DNA from: Castor canadensis
Lineage: Eukaryota; Chordata; Mammalia; Rodentia; Castoridae
DNA length: 64,000 nucleotides
Reading direction: 5' to 3'
Assembly (NCBI RefSeq): GCF_047511655.1
Contig: NC_133401.1
Span: 48,554,570-48,618,569 of the forward strand
The position numbers and the translations under genes were made by a program. Positions 37,124-48,785 of this stretch are shown one piece after another; positions within the stretch are counted from its first letter, which is position 1, and each line of letters begins with the position of its first letter. A model generated the notes under the pieces. The model searched no databases. It was not told the origin of the DNA and was given only the letters and a program-made list of their open reading frames with translations.

Positions 37124-37252
37124 GGGCAGACATGGTGGTACAAGCCTGTAATCCCAGCACTTTGGAGGCTGAGGCAGGAGGATCATGAGTTCCATGCCAG
37201 CCTGGGCTATGTATGAGTGAGACACTATTTCAATACTTTTTTTTTTTTTTTA
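37124..37252 (+). repeat. B1-like SINE with A/T-rich tail
   Basis: 'gggcagacatggtggtacaa', 'gcctgtaatcccagcacttt', 'ggaggctgaggcaggaggat' and 'gccagcctgggctatgtatg' are a 7SL-derived monomer closer to classic rodent B1 than the composites elsewhere. A GA run follows at about 37276-37293. Confidence 0.9.
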
Positions 37253-38034
37253 AATATTAACGTGAATGCTCTTGAAAGAGAGAGAGAGAGAGAAGGAAGA
37301 AAGAAAAAGACAAAACTGCTCCCCCCTTGGAGCCTGGCCCCATTTGGCCTGATTTGCTTGGGTAAATAGATCATCATACCTATTAGTCCCTCCTTGTCTT
37401 TTCTGAGGCCCATGTAGCCCCCCAGCAAAGTCTCCCCACACACACATTAGTTAGCCGAGCAAAACCTCTGATACCATTTCATCTAAAAGAATGGTAAACC
37501 TTTAAGAAAAGGACGACTTGGATAAAAAAATTTCAGACACAGTGGCCTTTGGGGCTTTGAGTGTGCTCCTGGGAAACAGGAAACACCAGCAGATAGTCTG
37601 GCATATTACAGGGTCTCCCTGTCATTCTTCCTTTCAATAGGCTCCCCTGAGGGGACCATCCAAGGCTGAAGGTCACACTTGACAGGCAGTGAGGCCTCTG
37701 TGTGAGCATCTGCTTGCATTATGGTGGGAAGCGCTGACCACCAAGCAGTCTACCCATATCCTTCCCCAGCACCCTTTCCAACAGTGATGCCACCAACCAC
37801 AGCTGGCCACAGTGCTGGCTGATGCCCCACTCCTTTTACGGTGTAAAACAAACTTGCAGACTGGGGAGGAAAGTGTCTCCTTCTCCCTGTGGGGAAAGGC
37901 TCTGGCCCCTGGCTGTTGCCCTCCTAGGCAGAAGGGGAGAAACTCAATCAAGCATGCCGGAGGCAGAAGTACAACAAGCTAATAAGCTCCCGGCTTCAAG
38001 ACCCAATACCCCCAGTCCGTATTATGTGAGCATT
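37253..38034. other. Intergenic sequence, no gene recognised
   Basis: GA microsatellite at 37276-37293 and otherwise nothing recognised. Confidence 0.5.
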
Positions 38035-38225
38035 TGCTTACATCCGTGGTTCCATACTGTGATCTTACATGTTTTCAGAAATCAAACCTTCCAAATGGCC
38101 TTTCTCACTTGACCATGAGTTCCCCGAAGGAAGGCACTTGGTTCTTATTTTCACTTTTAAAACCTCAGCACCAAATCTGTCCCCTGCTGACAGTAAACAT
38201 TGATGAGTACAATGAACAGCTCTGA
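38035..38225 (+). repeat. L2 3'-end fragment
   Basis: 'tgaccatgagttccccgaag', 'gaaggcacttggttcttatt', 'aaaacctcagcaccaaatct' and 'acagtaaacattgatgagta' follow the order of the L2 3' end. Confidence 0.6.
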
Positions 38226-39322
38226 AAGGGTGACTTCCCCTTGGACACTAGAAAATTAGCAGTTCTTAATAAGCACCAGTGTGTCCTCAAGCTCTCAGAC
38301 CGCTTCTCCTCTCTCTGCCTGGCTGGCTTTTTGCTTGCCAAGGGGGCCAGAATTCCTCAGAGCGAGTTAGTGCCTGTGCTGTTGCCAGCTAAGGACAACT
38401 GCATACCATTGTTTGTTCTTTCTCCTTCTCTTTTTTCCATCTGCAGAGTAGGAAGTTTAGAGCTACCCAATGCTATCTGCAGTAATTATTCTCCAGACTC
38501 TCTCCCCCATTGCCTCTTGCCTTCTGACATTAGTTTTAGATCTGGCATGGTTCCTATCTGTGCTTTTTGTTGAATGCTATGCCATAACCTTTGGAGCAGG
38601 TGGGGTATAAATAATAAATGACAGATGAGTATATGACATGACACTGTTATGATGCTTCGCTGCCTTCTAAAGCAAGAAATTTCCCACTCTGTGGAGGGTG
38701 TGTGCTCCTGGTTCCCTCAGATGCACACACCCTGGATCTGGGTCACATTCAGGAGTTGACAAGTTCTCTGTTACTCTTTATGTCAGTCCCAGTGGGACCT
38801 GGGCAGAGAGTTCTTTGCCTATACTCTTCCCAGAGGGTCTCTCACAAATTTCAGGGATGTCGTTCTGTGCATGCATCAGTTCACCTAAACCACCCTGATT
38901 GGCCTGAGTAGTACTTTGAGATACTCAGTAGAAAAACATGAAAAGGCAGGAGATAAGAGGCTGTTAAGACTTATAATGACCCCATGAACCACCTCTGAAC
39001 ATTTAAGGGGTCAGAGACTCTGGTTTAAAAACTTATTCTTTATAGAATTGCTCAAATAGGGTGGTTTTATGTGGATGGATGAGTGTGACAAGTGCCAAGG
39101 AAATGGCCGAGGGAAGAGCAGCATGGCAGTTTTGCCTTATTTGCTTTACAACTCCCATTATTTAAAAAAGTACATTTTGACACAAATACACACATTGATC
39201 AATGGAGTAGAATGAGGAAAATGATCTCAGTACATCTAGGAAAAATAGATAATAGAGTGAACAATATCCCTCTGGGTTCAAATCACAGAAGCAAAGCAGC
39301 CACTGACAATAGAGAGTGGTAG

Positions 39323-39326
<4 letters not shown>
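38226..39326. other. Intergenic sequence, no gene recognised
   Basis: Nothing recognised. Confidence 0.5.

Positions 39327-39360
<34 letters not shown>
39327..39360. repeat. (TG)17 microsatellite
   Basis: Seventeen uninterrupted TG units, 42 bases upstream of a second array. Confidence 0.97.
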
Positions 39361-39361
<1 letters not shown>

Positions 39362-39400
39362 TTTTGTTCCCAGAAGACATTTGGAAATGTATGGGGATAC

Positions 39401-39402
<2 letters not shown>

Positions 39403-39445
<43 letters not shown>

Positions 39446-39456
39446 ACGCATGCACA
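39403..39456. repeat. (TG)21 plus alternating CACGCATGCACA
   Basis: Twenty-one TG units run straight into cacgcatgcaca. That gives about 54 bases of strictly alternating purine-pyrimidine, the classic Z-DNA-forming pattern. Confidence 0.95.
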
Positions 39457-40494
39457 GGTAGTCACAACTAGGAGGCAGGTGTTACTTCCACTGGGTAGAT
39501 AGATACAAGGTTGCTGCTAAAAATCCTTGTAACAAAGAATCAACCAACCACACGTCAACAGTGATGAGGCTGAGATGCCCTGATGTAAGGGCAAGAACTC
39601 ACGGGAACGTCCAGGCAAGGCTATTGCCTGCCATCTTAGGTTAGCCTGAGCCACCATAGGTCAGTCTGGCCAGCAGACTGGAAGGAAAACTGGGCTTGGA
39701 GCTGGGAGAGAAAAATCCACCAAGGACAAACTGGAACCCTTGAGGATGAACTAGAACCTGTTTCTGTCTTTTACCCCCTCCAACCTTGATGCTGTGGGTG
39801 AAGCTACATTATAGAGCTGCACGTGTGCACCTGCCTAGGACTCAGAGAGGCTGAAGGAGTGGCAGGCAGAGGTACTGCTCCATGCCAAGAAGACTTAAGA
39901 GCTGGTAACCGCACCTTGCCCCCTACAATAATCTTCAAAACATAATGAATACCATGTCATAACCACCTTCCAGATCTTTCTTGTACCATTTCTACACAGG
40001 CAGCATACAGGGAAGGGAATTTTGGAAAATAAGAGTTGCAGCTCAGCTGAGTTAACAGAGTTCAACATCACCACACTGACATTACAAGACAGCGAGGAAG
40101 GGGACCCAGCTTAATAAACAGGGTTAGAACAACTTGTGTGTGCTTGGAAGACATGAAGATTAAAAGTTTGCCTATACACATATAAAAATAAGTTAAGAAG
40201 CTGAAAAAGTCAATGAAAAAAGGTAACATTCTCTTTTTGTTTTTCTAAATAAATGAAAAGTTGCTTTATCTCACTAATGTTCGGGAACATAGAAATTAAA
40301 ACAGTGAGTCTTTTTATTCATGAGACTTGGCGAACTGAAAACGTGGAGGCTTCCCAAGGTGCTCCAGGATACGAGAAGGGTGATTTCATCTGTTACTGAT
40401 ATTATAGGAGCACTTACAGAAAATTTCAGAATACCCTTTGTTATACTAACACAACTTCTGAGAGTCCAGTAAATAAATATTGTGTCATTTTGTT
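39457..40494. other. Intergenic sequence, no gene recognised
   Basis: Nothing recognised. Confidence 0.5.
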
Positions 40495-40571
40495 TTGGCT
40501 ATGCTGGAGTTTGAACTCAGGATCTTGTGCTTACTAGCTGGTGCTGTACATGTGAACCACATTCCAGTTGC
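40495..40571 (-). repeat. ID-like SINE
   Basis: 'tggagtttgaactcaggatc', 'ctggtgctgtacatgtgaac' and 'cacattccagttgc' are the reverse complement of an ID unit. Confidence 0.75.
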
Positions 40572-40826
40572 ATAGCATCAGTTTTTAGAGGTCTAGGTTC
40601 AACTTATGTATTCTAGCCTTATTAACATGTGAACAACTAAATACATGATACTACATATTTATGATATTTATAATATGGTAAAGTTTAACATTACTATTGA
40701 CTATCAGATTAATGCAAGTAATGTGGTTTAAAATAGTGGATATTGGGAATATAAATAGAGCTTACATTTGAAAAATTCCTGCAAAAGACAAAGTATACAA
40801 GGGCATGCATCACAGTGGTCACATCG

Positions 40827-40921
40827 TATGTGTGTGCATGTGTGCATTTGTATGTGTGTGTTTGTGTGTGCATGTGTGTGCTTGTATGTATGTGTGTATG
40901 CATGTGTGTGTTGGTGTATGT
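40827..40921. repeat. TG-rich degenerate microsatellite
   Basis: TGTG, TGCATG and TGTATG units over about 95 bases. Translated frames on both strands are Cys/Val or His/Thr runs and are not genes. Confidence 0.9.
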
Positions 40922-41119
40922 GAAGGAAACTACCAGGGAAAATCTACATTATGTGTAGACATTGATTCTGTAATGTGCTCTTGCTGACTTCAGAGACCTT
41001 ACCATCTGAAGAAATGTGTCCACCTTAGGTTTGAAGACTTTGGGTATGTGTACACTATTACAGGAGGCACACTTACTGGACCTCTATTTATAAATTTTCC
41101 TTTCTCATGGAATCCACCC

Positions 41120-41340
41120 TACCCCCAAACCCAGCCACCAACTCCACTCCTGAAGCTAATTCCTATTCATCCTTCAAGACATAGCTTGGCACCACCTCCT
41201 CCAAGAAGTTTCTCAAAGCCCCCTCCAGCTAGTCTGGGGAGGGGTCCTCCTCTGCTCCACCACGAGCCACACATTCCAGGTCAGAGCATGTGGTTCACTC
41301 CATCACAGTCATCATTGTTTATTTTTCCTCTGTGAAGATG
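41120..41340 (+). repeat. L2 3'-end fragment
   Basis: 'ctattcatccttcaagacat', 'caccacctcctccaagaagt' and 'tcctctgctccaccacgagc', ending in 'tttatttttcctctgtgaag', follow L2 3' order. Confidence 0.6.
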
Positions 41341-44300
41341 ACCTGCAGACAGTGCCGACTAAATGAATCAATTTCAGAGTTTCCAGTAGACATTTTGGGA
41401 AAATGCACTTGCTTTTTGTAGCCAATAGAATTATGCCACAATTCTTGTCAGACTAACACTGAAAACAATGACAGCGAGGCTTAGCCAAGGGGAGAGAGTC
41501 TATTATTACAACTCGGTTCCTTACCCACTGCACTCAAGAAACCCTCATCCTTCATCTATGAATACAATTCATGTATTTAGAGTTTTCCTCCTCACCTGAC
41601 AGCTGGTGCTCTGATATTCTGGGGAAAATATATTTTAATTTTACCATTAAGGCATAAAAATACACTGAGCACCAATTGTGTCACATTAGCCGTGTAGAAT
41701 GTCCTGTTTGTTTAAAAGCATTCAGGTCTTAGAGACTGCTTACAGCTCTGTCATTCAGCCTAATGGCCTTATATGCCAAGTCTGGATGTTGGAGCAAGCT
41801 CCGTAAATTTGTGTTTACAGCCAGAACATTCAGAAAAGCTAATAAAGAAACCAGTGCTACCTGTATGTGCTTGAAATTCTGGACCTTGTAAAATATCTTT
41901 GTCCTCAAGATTCACCAACACTGGGTACAAACCACCTCTAACTGCATGCCTTCTGAAGGGTCTTCCAGGACGACCACTGAATGTTGCCGCTGTAGCCCCC
42001 CTTCCACGTTAAGTAGAGGGCTCATGCAAAGACTTCAGCTTTTGACTCCTGTGTATCAACATGTACTTTCTCCCTCAAACAGCATTTACCCCCAGTCCTT
42101 ACTGGGTATGAGTATTGTACTGTTACAATATATCCAGAACAGTTTCTGGCTGTGCAGCCTGGACCTGGGTTTTTGAGGGTACATGCTCTGAGTGGCAATT
42201 TGTTCAGTCATAAGTGCCAACCACCGAGAACTTTCTTCTCCTAAAGACCTTGATCAATCAAGCTTGGGCCACCACCCTACCTCTTGGCTAGGGGAGGACA
42301 AGTAACCTTTACTGATGGTGGGTCCCATCCAGAGCATAGCAAGTGAACAGTAAATCTCCAAAAAGAAGACAAAGAAGAAGCAAGGAAATGTGACCTCCAG
42401 ATGTCTGCCACTACCTGAGGCCTTTATGTACATCTTCTGTTCATGGTCACTTGCCTGTTTATGATACCAAGGATCATAGGAAGGACAGCCTTGTTCCTTT
42501 TCCACCTCGCGCACAGCTTGCTTTTAAGTGGGAGTTCCCACCTTAGGAGGACAGCTCTTACGTTCATTCAAGTTAAATTCAACCTGCACTAAAATGTGTA
42601 GAATGGGGTAGTGGGGTGATGGGGTCTTTCCAGGGCTTGCCACACCCTTGAGCATGGCCCTGGGTCCCGTGCTGCCTTAAGGGTGACCATGATTCATGTC
42701 CACATGCTTTGTTTGGCATTTTGCAGTCCCTATCTTTGTGAAAGGCTTCACATTCTGGGCTCCTCCCTTTTCCCCGGACAACTCTGCAAATGGTGTCTCA
42801 TCTAAAAAGATGGTTTTCAATGTGCTTTGATGATCCTAAAGACTCTGACCCCAATTCTCTTCCTCAAAGATCCCAAACAAGAAACATGGTATTGTTTTCA
42901 GCTGGAAAAGATTTTCTCCAGATAGCAATGGTGGTGAAGAGAGGAAGGAGTGTGCAGTGAGGTGATGGAGGAGGCATCTACTGTGAACAACTGTCCTCTC
43001 TGCTTGCTGCCTTCTCAGAGTCTCTCAGGCTTCAATGGGAAAGGACACAGAAGAAGAAGTTCGGCAAGAGGTTAACACCCCCTCCCACCCTCACCCACTC
43101 CCCAAAAGACCCCAAACTTCTTTTATCCAGCACTTTACCTTTCATTTAAATTTTTGAATAAGTGAAGCTTTGATGCCTTATTTATTCTGAAATCAAATTT
43201 AACTCCTTCCCACACAGTCCAGATGTTCCTTCACTTTTCCTGTTTTGATTTCTGCTTAATAGCATAACAATGATGGAAATGAGAGCTGGTGAGTGGTGCC
43301 ATTGCTAATGACCTCATGCTCCTTAAAAGGTTCCTGCCCAGCAGAATCTTGCAGTCCTCATCCGGAGCTTCTCTGTCACCTCTGGACCCTGGTGGTCTTG
43401 CACTTGAACTTGGGAAATATGTGAACCTGGTAATTCGGGCTCCATTCTGTCAGCCTACACATGTTGGCACATCACAGAGACAGAGAAGAAGCCAAAGTAA
43501 AAATAAAGCTGAAATAAATGGTATTTGAAGGCCTTGAGAGAGATTAATTTAGATGTGATTTGAAAAAGAGTGGGTTGACTTATTTTTTCTTAATTTCCTA
43601 GTTGGGATTCTGGATTTTTTTTTTAATGGTAGAGCAAAAGGTTCAAATTCTATTTCTTTAATTTCTGACTTCAAATTGCTCCAGAGAGTAATGAACACTC
43701 AATTTGGCTCAAATATTTTTCCTTTGTGTGGAGCAGGCAGTCAATTAATGAGCGGACACTCGGGCTGCTAGGTAAAAGAGAGTTCCTTCAGTCCTCCTAG
43801 GCTTGCTCTGCAGGGAGAGGAAGAGGCAGGTATTAAACACAACTCAAAAAAAAATTAAATAATTTAAGAAGAGCCTGGTCCTTGAACTACCTCTAAGAGA
43901 TATCGGATTACATTTTTTTCAGTGTTTCCTAGGAAACCAGCTCAGTGTAAAAATGTATTCTTTGTCTTCTGCTCTTTGCAAAATTGTTTGAACCACCATA
44001 TCTCATAAAAGGTTGCTTCACAGGCAATTTGAACAGCATTAAAAAAAAGCTTAATCTGCAGTTTGCCACAGTAAAGGCGATACACCTTTATCAGAGGTTG
44101 AATGCTTTAGATTGTATTTGCTGAAAACGGGTAAGATTATGTCATTATTTCCGAAGCGTCTGTGAAATCAAATCTTCTTGTCTTTTGGCTTTCCAAGTCA
44201 TGAGTCTTTCCCTCAATATACTCAAGTTGCTTTTTAAAATAGTTTTAGGAAATCCTTAACAGCACTTACACAGTAGAGCATTAATGAAAGAGAAATAAAC

Positions 44301-44819
44301 ATCTTTCTCTCTCTCTCTCAGTCCATAGAGCTGATGTTCTTGTGTGTCCTCAGATCAGAATCCCTGATGCCCACTCTGCTGTCACAAGTCATCTCTGACT
44401 AAAATTCCACTGTCACTGTATGTTCAGTTGTTATTGTAGTTTTATGAGTGTTTTTATTTGAATGTGTGCTGTGGCGGGGATCTGGTGAGGGTCAAGGTTT
44501 GAGGGCGTTGGGAGTTTTTGTTTTGTTTGAAACACTGGGTTTAGCTATTTACTTTATCTTATGTGCTAAAACAGGGTGAACATTTCATCTTGATTATACT
44601 GATGTAGGTGTGCACATCTGAGTAGCTGCAGGATGGACTGTGAGTTGTCACTGAGTATCATTGGAATCCCAGACCTCATGTCATTTATCACTTGGGCTCC
44701 TACAGTGTAGAGAGTGTCTGCATCTCTGATAGGCACTCTTGATAGATTAAAAAAGGGTCACCATCTTACCTTACTTAATTAGACAAGTTGACTGAAAGCA
44801 CTGGCTATCAGAGTCACCT
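41341..44819. other. Repeat-poor intergenic block
   Basis: No gene seen. AT-rich complex segments at about 41610-41850 and 43530-44300 carry no named repeat. A CT run lies at about 44302-44320. Confidence 0.5.
43530..44300. promoter_or_regulatory. Candidate conserved noncoding element (untested)
   Basis: Long AT-rich, repeat-free stretch with several homeodomain-like cores ('gagattaatttagat', 'gtcaattaatgagcgg'). The regulatory role is inference from composition only. Confidence 0.2.
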
Positions 44820-45010
44820 AACGTATACTCTGGAGCCAACAATTACCAGCTTGGTGAATGTGGGAAAACTCTTTAATTTTCTGTACTACAGTTGCCTTAT
44901 GTGTCCAATGGAAATAACCCATGGTCCCATACTGATAGGATTCTTGGGAGCATTACATGACGTAATGTCTGGAAACCCCAGAGCCCTGTGCCTGCAGCTG
45001 GTGAATGGGC
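44820..45010 (+). repeat. Possible MIR SINE
   Basis: 'actctggagccaacaattac', 'cagcttggtgaatgtgggaa' and 'gttgccttatgtgtccaatg' fit a diverged forward MIR. Confidence 0.5.
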
Positions 45011-45462
45011 AACTTAAGAGGTAACTATTAGGACATCTATGGCAACCACTAGCAGTTGAGTATGTGAAGACCCAATCTGTACTGTGTTAGGTCTCATCGT
45101 GTGAACCTTATATAGGAAATGGTATTTTGTACCTACAATTTACTAGGTTCAGTGTAGACTGTAGGGTTATAAAAGTGAAAAAGATAAAGTATTGCCCTTG
45201 ATGTGCTTATGACTTAATGGGGAAGCTACACTTCTTGGTAGTTATTAGAAATCTTTAGGCACAGAGTGTTCTGGGAGAAGAAGAAAAAGCATAGCAGAGC
45301 CAGAGAGCCCAAGGAAGGCTTGGTTGGGGCTGGAGGCTCAAACCAGGTGTTGATATAGAATGTTCTGTGGTTGAAAACAGTAATATACTCACTATGCAAG
45401 AAGAGTTGTATGGTCTTCTGTGTACAAAGTGTGGCTAGCTGCTGGATTCTTGCAGTATCCAT
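45011..45462. other. Intergenic sequence, no gene recognised
   Basis: Nothing certain. The stretch at 45130-45240 vaguely resembles an old repeat. Confidence 0.45.
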
Positions 45463-46600
45463 TCTCTCTCTCTCTCTTTTTTTTTTCAAATTGAACGTTT
45501 AAAATATTTAAATAAGATTGAATATATTCCAGGTGTACTGTGTGATTATTTACAATGAGTAATGATTAACACAACTGAATTAATTCATACATCCATCACC
45601 ATCCAGGCTGTTCCTTAGATCCCCAGAACTGCATCTCCCTGGACCCCATCCCCTGGCAACCACCATTGTACCCTTTGCTTCTGAGAGCTCAACTTTTTTT
45701 TTTTATATTCCACATATAAATGATATCGTATGGTCCTTCTGGGTCTAGTCTGTTTCACTGACTATGACATAGTTCAGGTTTATTCATGTCATTGCAACTG
45801 AAAAGATTTCCTTCTTTTTAAGGCCAGGTAGTATTCCAGTATGTGTGTATACGCTGTGTTTTCTTTATCCATTCATCCTTTGATGGACACTTATGTTATT
45901 TCCATATCTTGGCTATTATGAAAGATGCAGCAATAAATAGGTATGCAGATACCCCTTCATCATACTCATTTCATTTCCTTGGATATGTACCCAGAAGTGG
46001 AGCTGTTGCATCACATGGAAGTTCTATTTCTAAAATTTGAGAAATCTCCCTATTATTTTCCATGATGGTTTTCCAGTATAAAATTTTCCATCAGTTTCCA
46101 AGTGTTCCCTTTCCTCATAAGGCTTGTTATCTCCTGTCTTTTTCATAATAGCCATCCTAAGAAGTGTGAGAAATTTTCTTTCCAGGGTTTTGACTTGCAT
46201 TTCTCTGATGATTATGGCTGTTATACATATTGGCCTCTTGCATGTTTCTTTGGAAAAATGTCCTTTGACTACTTTTAAATCGGGGTATTCACTTTTTTGC
46301 TATTGGATTTTGTGAATTCCTGTGTATATATATATTAGATAATAATACCAAATACATGGTTTGCAAATATTTTATCCCATTCCATAGGTTGACTGCGTTG
46401 GGTTGATGGTTTCCTTTGCTGGGCAGAAGTTTCTTAGTTTGGTGTTGTGTCACTTTTTTATTTTTGCTTTTGTTGCCTTTTTTAGCATCCTGACAAAAAC
46501 ATCATTGCCATAACCAATGTCAAGGGCAAAAAACTCCCTATGTTTTCTTCTAGTTTTACAGTTTTAGATCTTACATTTAGGTCTTTCAACTCCATTCTCT
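45463..46600 (-). mobile_element. Old L1 3' half (L1MA-like)
   Basis: In plus-strand order: a CT/T tail complement, 'ttaattcatacatccatcac', 'ccacatataaatgatatcgt', 'tccattcatcctttgatgga', 'gcagcaataaataggtatgc', 'ttgctgggcagaagtttctt', 'gacaaaaacatcattgccat'. This is a diverged mammal-wide L1 ORF2/3' UTR with no long surviving frame. Confidence 0.88.
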
Positions 46601-47632
46601 TTAAAAATAATATACACTCCTGAGTTTTAGCAGAGCATGAAACTCTGAAATGTATATTTCTGCACCTCCCATTCTGCTGAATGTGTTCCTGGGGCCAGAT
46701 TCCTCCCTGTGGGATGTGAGTTAAAGAGTTCCATGCCACCGTTGGAATTAGCCCCCCTCCATTCCATCTTTTGCCATTCCTTTTGCTAGAGAGATTGGCA
46801 CAACTAGAAGAATATGAATCTGAAGGTGGAAGCTACACATTGAATACTGAGGTCTTACCAACCTTGGACTGCGATATGAGAGTGAAATGAATTTCTTTCT
46901 TTTCAGTCTTTGTGTTCTGAGACAACATTGATTGGAAGTTATTAGAGTGCTTTAGTAGAGTATGGTCTCATGCAATGAATTAAGAATTTGGGACAGTTAC
47001 CTTATATCTGCAAATCTACCACAAATAGGTAATGCGTATTTGAGCAAACCCTCATGCCTTGATTTATTCTTCTTTAAAAGGAAGGGGTTGAACTGGATCT
47101 TTTGACACCATGAGATATATGACTATCATATTTTTTGGATAATGTTTTATAGTTGAAATAAAGTAGAGTTTTTCCCTTAAAGGACATGTCATGAACTCTT
47201 GGGACAGGCGGCAGGGATAGGCTTGGGGCTGAGCAAGTGGACCATCTACTTCCATCTGGACCATCTACAGCACAGAAGGAAACACCATGGACTTGGTTAG
47301 ATCAGCACTGCAGATGCACTTGGGAGAAATGGCTGTGAGTGTATCAGCTCAAAGAGCAACTTGCCAACACAGACAGTCAAGTCAAGGTCATGGGTATTAC
47401 ATCCTGGGGTTTAGGCTCTAAAAGCTTTGCAGACCAAAGGCAGCAAGTAAATTTTATAGTTGAGCAGTGTATTCTGGGCCCTGTTCTCAATGCCTGAACA
47501 CAAAGAGTTTGGATAAAGCAATTGGGAAGATGTCAGGGAACAGGGGAGGCAGAATTCAGTGACCAGGTTTCTCCAACCACCCATCTGGAAATGGACTAGG
47601 AGGACACCATTACAGTGTTTCAAGCTCCAGGC
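46601..47632. other. Intergenic sequence, no gene recognised
   Basis: Nothing recognised. Confidence 0.5.
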
Positions 47633-47704
47633 CTCCCTGTGAGTGTGCTCCCTGTGGGTGTGCTCCTGGGTGTGCTCCCTCTGGTGTGCTCCCTGTGGGT
47701 GTGG
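47633..47704. repeat. Short minisatellite, about 15-bp unit
   Basis: About four to five copies of a GTGTGCTCCCTGTGG-like unit, with two shortened copies (gtgtgctcctgg, gtgtgctccctctg). A minus-strand frame through it gives Thr/Gly/Ser-rich repeats that merely reflect the unit. Confidence 0.88.
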
Positions 47705-47965
47705 GCATCATATGCGTGAGATGGACACACTAATGAATAAGATCCCAAATCTTTATCAAGCCAGGCAGGGCTTTGTTTAACCAGACCCAACTGGCTGCTT
47801 TGGTTGACAGATAAGAAGAAGTGAGGGGAGAGAAAAAAGAGACATTTCATTATTAGTAAGATGGGGACTCAAAGTCATTTAATTTGGTGATGTAGAGGGC
47901 TGGGATCATCATTTTGTATACACACCAGAGAAGAGGGCTGTGGAGGGGTTCTGAGTTTTGCCAGC

Positions 47966-48140
47966 ACTAGTGAAATATTCACCTCATTTGACTTCTACAC
48001 ATGCCTGTGAGGTAGGCAGGGCGGGCATCACTAAGTCTATTTTGCAAACAGAGAAAATGAGGTCAGAAGGTTGAATGTCCCAAATTGTGACCCACAAATA
48101 ATGGGGCTGGCTCAAACTAGAGACCCAGGTCTGCAGACTC
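47966..48140 (-). repeat. MIR SINE
   Basis: 'gaaatattcacctcatttga', 'gcctgtgaggtaggcagggc', 'ctattttgcaaacagagaaa' and 'tgaggtcagaaggttgaatg' are the reverse complement of MIR. Confidence 0.7.
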
Positions 48141-48742
48141 ACAATGAGATGCACTTCCTTGAGAGAGGGGAAAGTGCCAAGCTGAGAAATTAAGGATGAT
48201 TGTCCCTGAGAACCTTCAAAGCTGGCCTCGATGGTCCTGGAGCCCCTCTCTCTCACAACAAACTCAGTCAGGTCCATGGGCTTGGTTCTGTCTGTTGCTT
48301 TCACCAGGTAGTAAGAGGATGTTTTTTTGGGTCAGTCTTTCCTGAGGACAAAATAATCTCTCTGGTTTCTTGATTAGAAAGCCCAACAGATTGAGTGACA
48401 AGGAAAAGTTTTTGATCTTGCTATTATAGTCACCTAATTAAAATGAGATGCAGATGCTCTAACACCTAGTAATTTTCACCTCACTTACTTTGGCTGCAAT
48501 TACAGCCCTTCCCTACTGACTTACACTGTTTAAATTACAAAGTCAGAAGGAAATATGACTATTTACCCGTTTCTATTCATACATGTAAGTCTAACACGTT
48601 ATCTTTTCTCCCCAAGCAAGAAACGTGATCATAGACTTTCTCTTCACCCTGGAAACAGGAAGAAATCTTTGATTCTTAAAATTAATCACCAATAAGAATT
48701 CTAATCAGCCAACATCTATGTCAGCCTTTAACATACAATATT

Positions 48743-48746
<4 letters not shown>
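48141..48746. other. Intergenic sequence, no gene recognised
   Basis: Nothing recognised. Confidence 0.5.

Positions 48747-48782
<36 letters not shown>
48747..48782. repeat. (CA)18 microsatellite
   Basis: Eighteen uninterrupted CA units. Confidence 0.97.

Positions 48783-48785
<3 letters not shown>

Noticed and set aside
39327..39444. CRISPR-like repeat-spacer-repeat layout
   Set aside because: This is a mammalian dinucleotide microsatellite pair, and CRISPR arrays do not occur in such genomes.
39162..39465. His/Thr-repeat open frames
   Set aside because: They are translations of the TG/CA microsatellites.
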